Notes: generated by a model not told the origin, from the sequence alone. DNA of 64,000 nt from CAXMMR01 sp965198995 (GCA_965198995.1 CBDAQG010000002.1:620001-684000); one strand, 5' to 3'. Numbered from the stretch's first letter, positions 37,512-48,652 are shown. Translations and numbers: made by a program.

Positions 37512-38870
37512 TCAGGCGGCGGCCCGGTCGGCGTTTGCGACCTCTCTGCCTGCCTTGCCGCACAGCGTCGCCAGCCGCTCCTCGATGCGCGGCCAAACCG
37601 CCTCGTAGGAGTAGCGCTCGCGCACGGTCGCGCGGCAGGCAGTCGCCATTGCGGTCCGGTCGGCGCTGCTCAGCACCTGGCTCCTCGTCAGCGCCTCATG
37701 CACGTCGGCCATCTCGCAGCGATGGATTTCAAACGGCCGTCCGGCGATCGTTCCAGCCAGATGCTGCGTATCGTTCGGCACCTTGCGATCCTGGATGATC
37801 ACGGCGTTCTCGGCAGTTATGTAGTCCGCCATTGCGGTGTTGGCGGTTGTGACCGGCACCGTGCCATGCGCCATCGCCTCGAGCAGCGGCAAGTTCTGTC
37901 CTTCGGCAAGCGACGTGCAAAGATAGAAATCCGCCAGCTCGTATAGCGCGTCCATCTGCGGCTCGGACAGGTAGCTGTTGAAGATCACGATGTTGCCGCT
38001 CGAAAGCACAGTGCCGGATTCGAGCTTGTGCGGGATCACGTCGGAGATCACGTCCAGTAAGTGGAACCGGGTCGCCGAGGTGAGCACCTTGACGATCAGC
38101 AACGCCTCCGGATGCTCGGCGCTGAAATAGTAGAAGCCACGCAGCAACGCGTCGAGGTTTTTGCGGAAGTCTTCAGGGTTCAGCACGCTCAGGTAGATCG
38201 TCGGTCCCGCAGGCTTGCGCATCCACGGCGCGATCCACCCGAGCAGCGTATTCGACCCCGCCTGAGCCAGCTTGCGATTCTCGCCCGGTGAGAGAAGAAA
38301 ATGGTATGACAGTGGAACAACGGCGAGCGAGCCAAGCAGGATCAGCGCCTGCTCACGCGACAGTCGTGGTCGGCGCGGCATCGGCACCGGCGCCGGAATG
38401 CAGACGCTGTGCGTCAGCCCATGCGCGCGCAGCACGTCGCCAGTGTACTGCGACGGTACCCAAACCTCGTCGCACAACTCCAGCATCCGCTTTTGGTTGA
38501 GGAACGGATGCTCGTTGACGAGCGTCGCGTCCTTCAACACGTCGAACTCCCAGGCGAAGCAGCAGATGTTGAGGGCAAACTTCAGTAGCCTGATCTGCTC
38601 GGTCGAGCGGAAGATCAGGTGCAGCGTCGGCAGCGCCGCATCGAACGTGCCGGGCGCGAAGGCTTGCGGACCATTATAGTACTCGGGCATGACGAGCTTG
38701 CCCGGTGTCAGGTCACGACGATCGAACAGCGCCAAGAACTTGGCCTCGGCGAAACGATAGGAGTAGTGCGGGGCGCCAAGCACCGCCGGCATGTCGCCCT
38801 CGACCGCGCTCGAATAGAACAGGTTGCACTGCACAGATGACACCTGAGGCTGGGTCGGACGCTTCGTCAT
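37512..38870 (-). CDS. Glycosyltransferase, GT4-like
   Basis: A 452-residue GT-B-type protein. A divergent N-terminal half (PEYYNGPQAFAPGTFDAALP; CFAWEFDVLKDATLVNEH) with EVWVPSQYTGDVLRAHGL precedes a C-terminal donor domain. The donor-site motif is CTSLAEGQNLPLLEAMAHGT (E-x7-E). ATG 38870 (MTKRPTQPQ) is preferred over more distant starts. The WVPS motif is typical of mannosyl- or glucosyl-transferases in glycan clusters, but the sugar cannot be assigned. It heads the three-gene minus-strand set. Confidence 0.88.
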   Translation of the reverse strand: MTKRPTQPQVSSVQCNLFYSSAVEGDMPAVLGAPHYSYRFAEAKFLALFDRRDLTPGKLVMPEYYNGPQAFAPGTFDAALPTLHLIFRSTEQIRLLKFALNICCFAWEFDVLKDATLVNEHPFLNQKRMLELCDEVWVPSQYTGDVLRAHGLTHSVCIPAPVPMPRRPRLSREQALILLGSLAVVPLSYHFLLSPGENRKLAQAGSNTLLGWIAPWMRKPAGPTIYLSVLNPEDFRKNLDALLRGFYYFSAEHPEALLIVKVLTSATRFHLLDVISDVIPHKLESGTVLSSGNIVIFNSYLSEPQMDALYELADFYLCTSLAEGQNLPLLEAMAHGTVPVTTANTAMADYITAENAVIIQDRKVPNDTQHLAGTIAGRPFEIHRCEMADVHEALTRSQVLSSADRTAMATACRATVRERYSYEAVWPRIEERLATLCGKAGREVANADRAAA

Positions 38871-38977
38871 CCATAGTCCGGCTGGCCCCTGCTCACAAGT
38901 CGTGCGCGGCTCCTGGTCAAGGTGCGCGTTCGCCCACCCCTGTGCTACAGTGAGGCGCACAGCAGCGCGGATCAGCG

Positions 38978-39868
38978 ATGGACCACGATAACAGCGAGGC
39001 TCCAGGCGATGTCACGGAGTGGCCGTCGCGCGGCATGCCGGTGGCCAGCGCGCAGAGCCTGGTCGGCGCTGTCTACCGTGCGCTGTTGCTGCGCGAGCCG
39101 GACGCGGCGGGCCTCGCCGACTGGTCCCGCCTGCTGGCCGATGGCGAGCTTGATCTCGAGACGATGCTGAGACGCACCCTGGCGGGCGAGGAGTTTGCCG
39201 AGCGCTCGGCCGACTTCATGATGACCTATGTGGCGCCGACGCGATCGCGGCTCACCAACGACGTCTCGCAGTTCGGTGAAACCTGGCTAGTGCTGCGCGA
39301 CATCGTCAACCGCGCCGCCAAGCATCGCATCGTCGTTGACGTTGGCGCCCGCGGTCGCGAGAGGTCTAATTCCTACGACCTGATGCGCCATCTTGACTGG
39401 CGCGGCATCCTGGTCGAGGCAAACCCGCGCTTGATCCCGTCGATCAATGCCGAGTTCTCCGGCCTGAACTACCGGCTGATCAACTGCGCCGTGTCCGACT
39501 ACAGCGGCACGGCAAAGTTCTTCCTCGGTGTCAACGACGACGTCTCCTCGCTGACGCAAGACGCGGCGCAAGGCTGGGGGGAGGTGCAGGGCGAGGTCGA
39601 GGTCAAGGTTGAGCGGCTCAGCCGCATACTCGGCCAGAACGGTATCCCGCACGATTTCGACCTGCTGTCGATCGATGCTGAGGGCGAGGACATCAACATC
39701 CTCAACGAGGTGGTGCAGGCTGGCTACGTGCCGACCTACATCGTCATCGAGGCCTCGAACGACTACCGAACCAAGTCTCTGAGCGACCTGCCCCTCACCG
39801 CCGCGGTGCTCGAACGATACGCGATCGTGGAGCAGACCAGGGCGAACCTGATCCTTCGCCGCCGCTAG
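38978..39868 (+). CDS. DUF4214-FkbM family methyltransferase fusion
   Basis: A 296-residue fusion. Residues about 25-75 form a DUF4214 module (LVGAVYRALLLREPDAAGLA). Residues about 110-295 form an FkbM-type SAM methyltransferase, with the SAM motif VVDVGARGRERSN, the acidic loop GILVEANPRL and FDLLSIDAEGEDINIL. FkbM proteins O-methylate sugars in glycans and natural products. The shared DUF4214 module with the divergently transcribed 35424 gene suggests both proteins use the same scaffold or glycan. Confidence 0.9.
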   Translation: MDHDNSEAPGDVTEWPSRGMPVASAQSLVGAVYRALLLREPDAAGLADWSRLLADGELDLETMLRRTLAGEEFAERSADFMMTYVAPTRSRLTNDVSQFGETWLVLRDIVNRAAKHRIVVDVGARGRERSNSYDLMRHLDWRGILVEANPRLIPSINAEFSGLNYRLINCAVSDYSGTAKFFLGVNDDVSSLTQDAAQGWGEVQGEVEVKVERLSRILGQNGIPHDFDLLSIDAEGEDINILNEVVQAGYVPTYIVIEASNDYRTKSLSDLPLTAAVLERYAIVEQTRANLILRRR

Positions 39869-40020
39869 AGAAGGCAAGGCCAGGCAAGGGGCTTTGCCCC
39901 TTGACCCCACCAAAGCCTAGGCTTTGGAAACGTTCACCAAGAACTGCTAATCAGGCCCTCCGAGAGCGAGGGGCACAGCTATCAGTAGCTGCGTAAGCTA
40001 TAGGTGAGGGCAGAGCCCGT
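39869..40020 (+). repeat. Structured intergenic element, copy R7 (partial)
   Basis: Starts a few bases after the FkbM stop with AGAAGGCAAGGCCAGG, then the A hairpin CAAGGGGC-TTT-GCCCCTTG and the B stem CAAAGCC-TA-GGCTTTG plus GAAACG. The C part is missing, and a worn A' arm, GAGGGCAGAGCCC, ends it. Confidence 0.75.
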
Positions 40021-40115
40021 GCTTGCTGAGAGGCTATCCGGTGGCAGCGCCTCCGGCCTTTCTCCATCTCCCGCCTTGTTGTATAGTTGGATCAATATCA
40101 GGGAGATTTTAGACA

Positions 40116-40310
40116 ATGGCGGACAGCACCGACATGGCCACCGCAGCGGCGATCCTCGCCTGCGAGGCCTCGCGTCAGCAATTAGCGATGGCGCCGTCGA
40201 GCACTGCCCCGCGCGACGTGCCCGGTGAGCTGCTGCAGCTTTACAAGTGGTACGCGAGCAAGCTCGACGAGACCCCCGCGCGCGCCGGCACCGCCCCACG
40301 TAGCTGGTAG
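40116..40310 (+). CDS. Small hypothetical protein
   Basis: A 64-residue protein with an Ala-rich helical start and LLQLYKWYASKLDETPAR near the end. The support is an AGGGAG site about 10 nt before the ATG and an A/T-richer leader (about 40070-40115) of promoter-like composition. It resembles no family I can name. It ends 5 nt from the convergent GT32 stop. Confidence 0.55.
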   Translation: MADSTDMATAAAILACEASRQQLAMAPSSTAPRDVPGELLQLYKWYASKLDETPARAGTAPRSW

Positions 40311-40314
40311 GCGG

Positions 40315-41958
40315 TTAGGCGAGCCGCCAGTTGCCACTCGCCTCCGACTTGTAGGCCAGACTGTTGCGTGGCGAGCACAGCCGCCGCCATCCAAACTCGC
40401 TGAGCAGCGCCACCCCACCAGTGGTGCCATGCTCGCGGAGATGCCGCACCAAATTGCGGGTCAGCAGGCCGGGGCCGGTCGTTTTCCAGATGTCGGCCCG
40501 CCTCTCGGCCGCCAGCAGCAGCCCGACCGCCTCTTCCAGGCAGGCCAGCATCACGGCGTGCTGCGGCATAGCGGCGATCAGCGCGTTGTTCGCGTAGGGC
40601 GTCACCTGGTCGAGCACGGTGCAGACCAACTCGTGCCCTGCCACCGCGCGCAGCAGATCGCTTGGCTGGTCTCTGCAAGCCTCGTCCACGTCGAGGTAGA
40701 TCCCGCCCTCACGAGCGAGCACGCAAAGTCGAGCGAAGTCGGACCGCATGGCAGCATGGTGGCAGCGCTCGAACGCCGCCAGGTGGGCCGGCGGATAGTG
40801 CTCAGCGATGTAGTTGCCCGCCGCCGCCCGGTCGAGTAGCCGACGTTGCAGGCTCCGCCCCGACCAACTCGCGACGACGCCGGCCACGTCGGGCGGCAAC
40901 GCGCCCTCGTCCCAATACTGGATCAACACGGGAGGAATGCGGTTGAAGCCGACGGGCAGCGCTGCATGGATCCCTTGCAGTGGCCGGATGGCGCCGGCAG
41001 CGAGCAACGCCCCGAGCGCCACCTGATACGGCAGCGTCGCGGCCGGCGCGTCGTCGACCATCTGTCCGGCCAGAGCGAGGCATGCCGGGAAGTCCCCGGC
41101 AGCGAACCGCATGCGCGCGGCGAGCGGCCGCGCGGCCGGATGATCCGTCGCCAGCAAGCCGAGCAGCGACGTCGCAGCCTCCGTCGCACCCTCGCGAAAC
41201 AGCGCCTCGGCCAGCCCGATGCGCTCAAGCTCATGGCCGGGCTGCTGGCCAGGGCCCGTCGACCAGGCATCTGCAGCCGCCTGCAGCCCGCCCAGCGCGC
41301 CGGCCGGATCGTCACGCCGTGCCAAATGGTAGCGCGTGATCGCCTGGCCGACCGGGTCGAAGCCCGCCGGCAACGCGTCAAGCTGGCTCAGCGCCTCGGA
41401 GCAGCGCCCGAGGCTCGCCAGCGTGCGGGCGAGCGACAGGCGGTCTGCCGAAGTCGAAAGCGCGGCTGCGTCCGATATGCGCCACGCCGTTGCTGCCTTG
41501 GCGGCGGCGCTACGCAGATCCTCGATCTCGGCGAGCCAGTAGCCGTCAGTGATCGGCGTGCGTAGGCGCTCCAGCAGCTCCAGCGCCCGGTCGAAGGCCT
41601 GCTCGCCGGCTTCCAGTCTGGCCAGCTCGAACCAGGGCTGATCAAGCTCCGGCTGCAGCCGGGCGACGATGCGCCAATAGGACAGGCTGACGCCGTCCTG
41701 GCCGAGCAGCCGGTGCAGCAGCGCCAGCTCCATCGCCGCTTCGCCAGAGCCAGGATCCAGGCTCAGCACCTGGGCGAAAGCGCGCGCCGCGTCGTGCAGC
41801 TTCCAGGCGCGGGCGGCGAGCTGGCCGCGGCGCAGCGTGAGTTCGGCCTCGACACGGTCGAGGAGCGCCAGCTCGGCATCAATCCGGCCTTCCGCCTCGG
41901 CACGCGCCGCGGTTTCCAGCAGCGCCGCCGCGCCAGCCAACATGGTCGAATTAGCCAT
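40315..41958 (-). CDS. TPR-repeat glycosyltransferase (GT32 DXD domain)
   Basis: A 547-residue protein. Residues about 1-320 are helical tetratricopeptide-like repeats (DAARAFAQVLSLDPGSGEAA; YWRIVARLQPELDQPWFELA). The C-terminal 210 residues form a glycosyltransferase sugar-binding domain. It begins IPPVLIQYWDEGALPPDVAG and has RSDFARLCVLAREGGIYLDV followed by D, the DXD metal-nucleotide site. This is the Och1/capsular mannosyltransferase fold (GT32). ATG 41958 is selected; the upstream open frame is low-complexity. It fits the preceding glycan genes and may process a polymer or protein held by the TPR part. Confidence 0.85.
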   Translation of the reverse strand: MANSTMLAGAAALLETAARAEAEGRIDAELALLDRVEAELTLRRGQLAARAWKLHDAARAFAQVLSLDPGSGEAAMELALLHRLLGQDGVSLSYWRIVARLQPELDQPWFELARLEAGEQAFDRALELLERLRTPITDGYWLAEIEDLRSAAAKAATAWRISDAAALSTSADRLSLARTLASLGRCSEALSQLDALPAGFDPVGQAITRYHLARRDDPAGALGGLQAAADAWSTGPGQQPGHELERIGLAEALFREGATEAATSLLGLLATDHPAARPLAARMRFAAGDFPACLALAGQMVDDAPAATLPYQVALGALLAAGAIRPLQGIHAALPVGFNRIPPVLIQYWDEGALPPDVAGVVASWSGRSLQRRLLDRAAAGNYIAEHYPPAHLAAFERCHHAAMRSDFARLCVLAREGGIYLDVDEACRDQPSDLLRAVAGHELVCTVLDQVTPYANNALIAAMPQHAVMLACLEEAVGLLLAAERRADIWKTTGPGLLTRNLVRHLREHGTTGGVALLSEFGWRRLCSPRNSLAYKSEASGNWRLA

Positions 41959-42367
41959 CGAGACGCCCGTTCCGCATGCCTCATCTATACGCCGAAACCA
42001 GCCATCGTCACGTCCCTGCCATGGTCCCGCCTGGTCGCGACGCGCGCCGGACCGGCACGGTGGCATCATGATCAAGGCGGATGGCTCACAGGGCTGGTCG
42101 GCTGCAGCATTCGACGCCCGATGGTATGCCATTGCTGAGCAGAGGCCGGCGCCTTGCCAAGGCGCCAATGCCGGTCAAGCTGTCGTCACAGCATCGACGG
42201 ACGGGACCAGCCAGGCTGAGCCCATGTCGCCGGTGTAGGGCGGCAGCGGCGCGGCCAGCCAGTGTCGATCGAACTGATGACGACAAGGCTGGCTCAGCTT
42301 GGCTGACATCGCTGAGCCAAGCCGGATCACCTCACAAGACGAGCAATGCCCCAATTAGGAGCACGCG
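41959..42367. other. Gene-free stretch with an inverted repeat
   Basis: About 410 bp without a convincing gene. Near its right end GGCTCAGC (42291-42298) pairs with GCTGAGCC (42311-42318), with further partial pairing outside. It lies about 45 nt past the stop of the minus-strand gene at 42368. It lacks a T-tract, so it is a possible Rho-assisted end or processing hairpin. Confidence 0.4.
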
Positions 42368-42586
42368 CTAGCTGGCGGCGGAGAACACCCGAAGGTCGGT
42401 GCCCGCGCCGGTGGCGCCAAAGCGCAGCTCGTCGATCGCATCGTGCACGCGCGTCCAACGCAGGTAGCCGTCAGGGTCGCCCTCTGCCAGCAGCTTCGTC
42501 GCCCGCTGTCGGGCACGGGCCTGAGCGTTCGCACCATGCTTCTGCAGCATGAGCCGTGCCGCGCTCTGATAATCGATGCCAGACAT
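42368..42586 (-). CDS. Small conserved-looking hypothetical protein
   Basis: A 72-residue hydrophilic helical protein: MSGIDYQSAARLMLQKHGAN, ARARQRATKLLAEGDPDGYL, RWTRVHDAIDEL. The pattern (an Ala/Arg helix with DGYLRWTRVHDAI) recurs in short uncharacterised alphaproteobacterial proteins. ATG 42586 has AAAGGC upstream. It lies downstream of the tRNA-Ser gene on the same strand. The function is unknown. Confidence 0.75.
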   Translation of the reverse strand: MSGIDYQSAARLMLQKHGANAQARARQRATKLLAEGDPDGYLRWTRVHDAIDELRFGATGAGTDLRVFSAAS

Positions 42587-42698
42587 GTCATTGCCTTTCG
42601 TCTTGCTTGGCCGCCTCGGTTGCGTCGGACCAGCAAGCCGCAAGCGGGTTAGCAGTGGTCGGGTCGCATCAAAGCCGGCGTGTCGCCTGTGGTCCTGG

Positions 42699-42785
42699 CG
42701 GAGGGAGTGGGATTCGAACCCACGGTACGCTTTCACGCACACACGCTTTCCAAGCGTGCGCCTTAAGCCGCTCGGCCATCCCTCC
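42699..42785 (-). tRNA. tRNA-Ser (anticodon GGA)
   Basis: An 87-nt tRNA that folds completely: acceptor GGAGGGA/TCCCTCC, D-arm GCCGAGCGGCTTAAGGC, anticodon stem CACGC/GCGTG with loop TTGGAAA (anticodon GGA, reading TCC/TCT), a long variable arm with stem GTGCG/CGTAC as expected for class II tRNAs, the T-arm GTGGG-TTCGAAT-CCCAC and discriminator G. CCA is not encoded. Confidence 0.97.
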
Positions 42786-42951
42786 GCGCTCGGAGCGGAA
42801 AATAGCAGCACGATGCGGCTTCGCAAGCACAATGCGACAAGCGCATGACTGCCACCCACAGTGTCGCAAGGATGTGTTGGCAGACATTGTCGCCCATCAT
42901 CACGAAGCCGTGACGTAGATGAAGGCTGCGTCAAGTTTGCGCATCAGTAAC

Positions 42952-44757
<1,806 letters not shown>

Positions 44758-44792
44758 GCAAGGGGATGTAGGGGAGAGAGCGAGGAAAGTCA

Positions 44793-44998
44793 GTAAGGAA
44801 GGCGAGGGCTCTGCCCTCGACCCGCTGGGGCCCGCGGCCCCAGACCCCTATTAATCGAAGTCCTACTTCACTCTGTCGTGCCTGGAGACGCTGAAGGTCT
44901 AGTTCCCCGGCGTACTAGTTCCGACGCAGGCAAATGGATGACGAGTGGATTTCAAAGGCTCCGCCTTTGATGGGGTCAAGGGCAAAGCCCCCTTACCG
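44793..44998 (-). repeat. Structured intergenic element, copy R8 (reverse orientation)
   Basis: Read on the plus strand it has the order A-C-spacer-B-A', the reverse complement of R5. It shows the A hairpin CGAGGGC-TCT-GCCCTCG, the C hairpin CTGGGGCC-CGC-GGCCCCAG, the B module GGATTTCAAAGGC-TCC-GCCTTTGA and CAAGGGC-AAA-GCCC against the pheT stop. Confidence 0.85.
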
Positions 44999-47446
44999 TA
45001 AGACCCCGCCCGCCTTGCTCACCGCCGCAATCACCTTGCCCGACAGCGCCTCGATCTCCGCCTCGCTCAGCGTGTGGTCACGCGGCTGGAAAGTGACCTC
45101 GAGCCCAAGCGACTTCTGTCCGACCTCGACCTGGTCGCCCTCGTAGACGTCGAACAGGGTCACGCCGGCCACGAGGTCGCGCTCGGCGCCCCGAGCCGCC
45201 CTGAGGATGGTCTCGGCCGGCATCGCGGCGTCGACGGTAAAGGCGAAGTCGCGCTTGAGTGGCTGCAGGGCGGGCAAGTCCGGCGCGGCGCGGCGCCGCC
45301 GCCTGGGCTCGGCGACGGCGTCGAGGAACAGCTCGACAGCGATGGCGCTGTCGCCGAGGTCGAGTGCGGCGAGGATCGTCGGGTGCAGGGCGCCGAAGCG
45401 GGCGAGCACTGTCTTCGGACCCTGCCGGACCTGGCCCGAGCGGCCCGGGTGGTAGTAGGAAGGCGCGTCCGGCGTGACAGAGAGCGCGGCGAGCGGCACG
45501 CCGAGGCTGGTGAGCAAGGCCAGCGCATCGGCCTTGGCGCTGAGCGGGTCGAGCGGCGCCGGCCCGCCCGCCCAGTGACGCGGCGTGCGCCCGATACGCA
45601 GGCCGGCAGCCATCAGCACCTGTCCGGCATCGCTCCAGCCCGGCCCGACCTCGAACAGGGCGCCATCGGCCAGCCCCCGCGCGGCGTTGCGGGCGGCGGC
45701 CTGCGCCAGCGTCGCCAGCGGCGTCGGACGGAGCTGGTCGAGGTCGGCGGCAATCGGGTTGAGCAGCCGGCTCGCCTCCCCCGCCTCGCCAAAGCGCGCA
45801 GCGGTTGCCTGGTCGAGAAAGCTGAAGGTGACGCACTCGGCAAATCCCCGCGCCGCCAGGCCGCGGCGGGCCAGCGCGGTGCGGCCCTGGCGCAGGCTGA
45901 GCGTCGCCTCCGGCACGGCGGCGAGCGGCGGCAGCGACACCGGCGCGATCCGGTCGAGTCCGGCGATGCGCAGCACCTCCTCGAGCAGGTCGCATTCCGG
46001 CTCGATCAGCACCGCGCCCTCGAGCGCGCCATCGGCACGCGCCGCGTCGAGCATCGCGTGCTGGTCGAGCGGTAGCGCCGGCGCCACATCGTTGCGCCAG
46101 GACGGCACGGCGACGGTGATGCGCTCGCCGTCGCGATGCAGCGCCGCAAAGCCGAGCCGCGCCAGGATCCCGCTCGCCTCGTCGGCGCTCACGTCGGAGC
46201 CGCCGAGCCCGGCAATGCGCTCGAAGCGCAGACTGGCCTGACGCTGCCAGCCCGGCTCGGCACCGGCGGCGACAACCGTGCTCGCCTCGCCGCCGCAGAG
46301 CTCGATGATCAGCGCCGTCGCCGCGTCGAGTGCGGCCGGCAGCAGGGCAGGGTCGATGCCGCGCTCGAAGCGGGCACGGGCGTCGGAGTTGATCTGCAGG
46401 CGCCGTCCGGTCAGCGCCACGGCGACGGAGTCGAACAGCGCGCACTCGATGAACACGCTGGTCGTCGCGTCGGTCGCGCTCGTCGCCTCGCCGCCGATCA
46501 CGCCGGCGAGCGACTGCACGCCGGCCGCGTCGGCGATCACGCAGTCCGACGGCCCGACGGTGACGTCGCGGCCGTTCAGGGCCCGAAACGTCTCGCCGGC
46601 GCCGGCCCGCACGCTGAGCGTTTCGCCGCTGATGCGCCCGGCGTCGAACACGTGCAGCGGCCGGCCGAGGTCGAGGGTGAAGAAGTTGGTGACGTCAACC
46701 AGCGCACTGATCGGCTTCTGCCCGACCGAGATCAGGCGCCGCTGCAGCCAGTCCGGCGACGGTCCGTTGCGCACCCCGCGCACCGTGCGCCCCAGCACCC
46801 AGGGACAGGCAGCGCCCATCTCGATCGACCAACGGATCAGGCTGGTAAACGAGCCAGCCACCGGCACGGGCTCCCAGGCCCGCAACGTGCCGAGCCCAGC
46901 CGCTGCCAGGTCACGCGCGACGCCGCGAACCGACAGTGCGTCGCCCCGGTTCGGCGTCACGCCGATCTCGATCACCGGGTCGGCGAGCCCCGCATAGGCG
47001 GCATAGGGCAGGCCCACGGGCGCGTCGGCCGGCAGCTCGACAATGCCGTCATGGTCCTCGCCGAGCGCCATCTCGCGCAACGACAGCAGCATCCCGGCGC
47101 TGACCACGCCGCGGATCTCGCCGGTCTTCAGCGTCGCACCGGTCGCCGGGATAACGCTGCCGGGCGGTGCGAAGACGACGTGCAGACCGGTGCGCGCGTT
47201 CGGCGCCCCGCACACCACCGAAACCGGCTCGCCGGCGCCGATATCGACCCGGCAGGCGCGCAGCCGGTCGGCATTGGGATGCGCCACCGCCTCGACGATG
47301 CGCGCCGTGCGAAAGGCGGCCAGCGCCGCCGCCCGGTCCTCGACCCCTTCCACCTCAAGCCCGATGGCGCTGAGCGTGCCGGTGATCGTCGCCAGCGACG
47401 CCGTGGTGTCGAGGTGGCTGCGCAGCCAGGACAGGGTAAACTTCAC
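44993..47446 (-). CDS. pheT: Phenylalanyl-tRNA synthetase beta subunit
   Basis: An 817-residue partner of PheS in the alpha2-beta2 enzyme. It has an N-terminal KFTLSWLRSHLDTTASLATI, a tRNA-binding OB domain with AHPNADRLRACRVDIG, the B3/B4 editing region with NFFTLDLGRPLHVFDA, the B5 domain, and a C-terminal ferredoxin-like anticodon-binding domain (PLKRDFAFTVDAAMPAETIL). About 20 extra residues (QHAMLDAARADGALEGAVLI) sit before CDLLEEVLRIAGLDRI. GTG 47446 overlaps the pheS stop as GTGA. Confidence 0.96.
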   Translation of the reverse strand: MKFTLSWLRSHLDTTASLATITGTLSAIGLEVEGVEDRAAALAAFRTARIVEAVAHPNADRLRACRVDIGAGEPVSVVCGAPNARTGLHVVFAPPGSVIPATGATLKTGEIRGVVSAGMLLSLREMALGEDHDGIVELPADAPVGLPYAAYAGLADPVIEIGVTPNRGDALSVRGVARDLAAAGLGTLRAWEPVPVAGSFTSLIRWSIEMGAACPWVLGRTVRGVRNGPSPDWLQRRLISVGQKPISALVDVTNFFTLDLGRPLHVFDAGRISGETLSVRAGAGETFRALNGRDVTVGPSDCVIADAAGVQSLAGVIGGEATSATDATTSVFIECALFDSVAVALTGRRLQINSDARARFERGIDPALLPAALDAATALIIELCGGEASTVVAAGAEPGWQRQASLRFERIAGLGGSDVSADEASGILARLGFAALHRDGERITVAVPSWRNDVAPALPLDQHAMLDAARADGALEGAVLIEPECDLLEEVLRIAGLDRIAPVSLPPLAAVPEATLSLRQGRTALARRGLAARGFAECVTFSFLDQATAARFGEAGEASRLLNPIAADLDQLRPTPLATLAQAAARNAARGLADGALFEVGPGWSDAGQVLMAAGLRIGRTPRHWAGGPAPLDPLSAKADALALLTSLGVPLAALSVTPDAPSYYHPGRSGQVRQGPKTVLARFGALHPTILAALDLGDSAIAVELFLDAVAEPRRRRRAAPDLPALQPLKRDFAFTVDAAMPAETILRAARGAERDLVAGVTLFDVYEGDQVEVGQKSLGLEVTFQPRDHTLSEAEIEALSGKVIAAVSKAGGVLR

Positions 47447-48516
47447 CCGGCCACACCCTCGTGCAGCGCCGCCGAAGCAAGGGCGGAAAAGCCGTAATGC
47501 CGTAGCCAGCGCAGGTCGCTCTCGTAGAACGGCCGCAAATCGGCGATGCCATGCTTGAGCATGGTGACCCGCTCCACCCCCATGCCGAACGCAAACCCCT
47601 GCCACTCGCGCGGGTCGATGCCGCAATTGGCGAGCACCTTGGGGTGCACCATGCCGCTGCCGAGGATCTCCAGCCAGTCCGACCCGGCGCCGAGCTCCCC
47701 GGTCCGCCGGCTCCAGCCGATGTCGACCTCCATCGAGGGCTCGGTGAACGGGAAATAGCTCGCTCGAAACCGCACCGGCAGCGTCGCAATGCCGAAGAAC
47801 GCGCGCAGGAAGTCGATCAGGCACCCCTTGAGGTGCCCGAGCGTGATCGCCCGGTCGATCACCAGCCCCTCGCACTGGTGAAACATCGGGCTGTGCGTCG
47901 CGTCATGGTCGGCGCGATACGTCCGCCCGGGCACGATGACGCGAAACGGCGGCGTCCGCTCCAGCATCGTCCGCACCTGCACCGGCGAGGTATGGGTGCG
48001 CAGCACCCGAGCGGTGTTCGAGCCCACCGCCGGCGGCAGGTAAAACGTGTCATGGTCCGCCCGCGCCGGGTGATGGCTGGGAATGTTGAGCGCCGAGAAA
48101 TTGTGCCAGTCGCTCTCCACGTCCGGACCCTCGGCGATGCTGAACCCCATCGCGCCGAAGATCGCGTGCATCTCCTCAAGCGTCCGGCTGATCGGATGGA
48201 TCGAGCCCGCCGTCTCCGGCAGTGGCGGCAAGGTGACATCGATGCGCTCGGTCGCCAGCCGCTGCTCCAGCGCCGCAGCCTCTAGCACCACCCGCCGCGC
48301 CTCGATGGCCGCGGCAAGCTGCTCCTTCAGCCGGTTCAGCGCCGCCCCACGCTCCCGCCGCTGCTCCGGTGACGCGCGCCCCAACTCCTTCAGCAGCGCC
48401 GTCAGGCTGCCGCTCTTGCCGAGCACGGAGACGCGCACTGCGTCCCAGGCGCGCAGGTCGGCGGCGGCGTTCAGCCTTGCCGTGGTTTCCGCGGCGAGTG
48501 CGTCCAGGTCATTCAT
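47443..48516 (-). CDS. pheS: Phenylalanyl-tRNA synthetase alpha subunit
   Basis: A 357-residue catalytic subunit. The N-terminal coiled coil runs to about residue 85. It is followed by the class II core with HPISRTLEEMHAIFGAMGF, GPDVESDWHNFSALNIPSHH, motif 2 PFRVIVPGRTYRADHDATHS and motif 3 FGMGVERVTMLKHGI. ATG 48516 starts just downstream of repeat R9, which separates pheST from rplT. Confidence 0.98.
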   Translation of the reverse strand: MNDLDALAAETTARLNAAADLRAWDAVRVSVLGKSGSLTALLKELGRASPEQRRERGAALNRLKEQLAAAIEARRVVLEAAALEQRLATERIDVTLPPLPETAGSIHPISRTLEEMHAIFGAMGFSIAEGPDVESDWHNFSALNIPSHHPARADHDTFYLPPAVGSNTARVLRTHTSPVQVRTMLERTPPFRVIVPGRTYRADHDATHSPMFHQCEGLVIDRAITLGHLKGCLIDFLRAFFGIATLPVRFRASYFPFTEPSMEVDIGWSRRTGELGAGSDWLEILGSGMVHPKVLANCGIDPREWQGFAFGMGVERVTMLKHGIADLRPFYESDLRWLRHYGFSALASAALHEGVAG

Positions 48517-48524
48517 TGAGAGCC

Positions 48525-48652
48525 TCAAGGAAGGCCAGGGCTCCACCCTGCACCCGCTGGGGCCCGCGGCCCCAGAGCCCATTAACTGAAGTAATGGTTT
48601 CTAAAGGCCGCCGGCCTTGCGTGGGGTCAAGGGGCAAAGCCCCTTGCCTTAC
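48525..48652 (-). repeat. Structured intergenic element, copy R9 (reverse orientation, short)
   Basis: Contains GGAAGGCCAGGGC, the C hairpin CTGGGGCC-CGC-GGCCCCAG, a B module AAAGGC-CGC-CGGCCTT and the A' hairpin CAAGGGGC-AAA-GCCCCTTG ending GCCTTA at the rplT stop. It sits within the rpmI-rplT-pheS-pheT gene order. Confidence 0.82.

Noticed and set aside
42287..42323. Inverted repeat considered as an intrinsic terminator
   Set aside because: The stem is good but no T-tract follows on either strand, so it is mentioned only as an inverted repeat.
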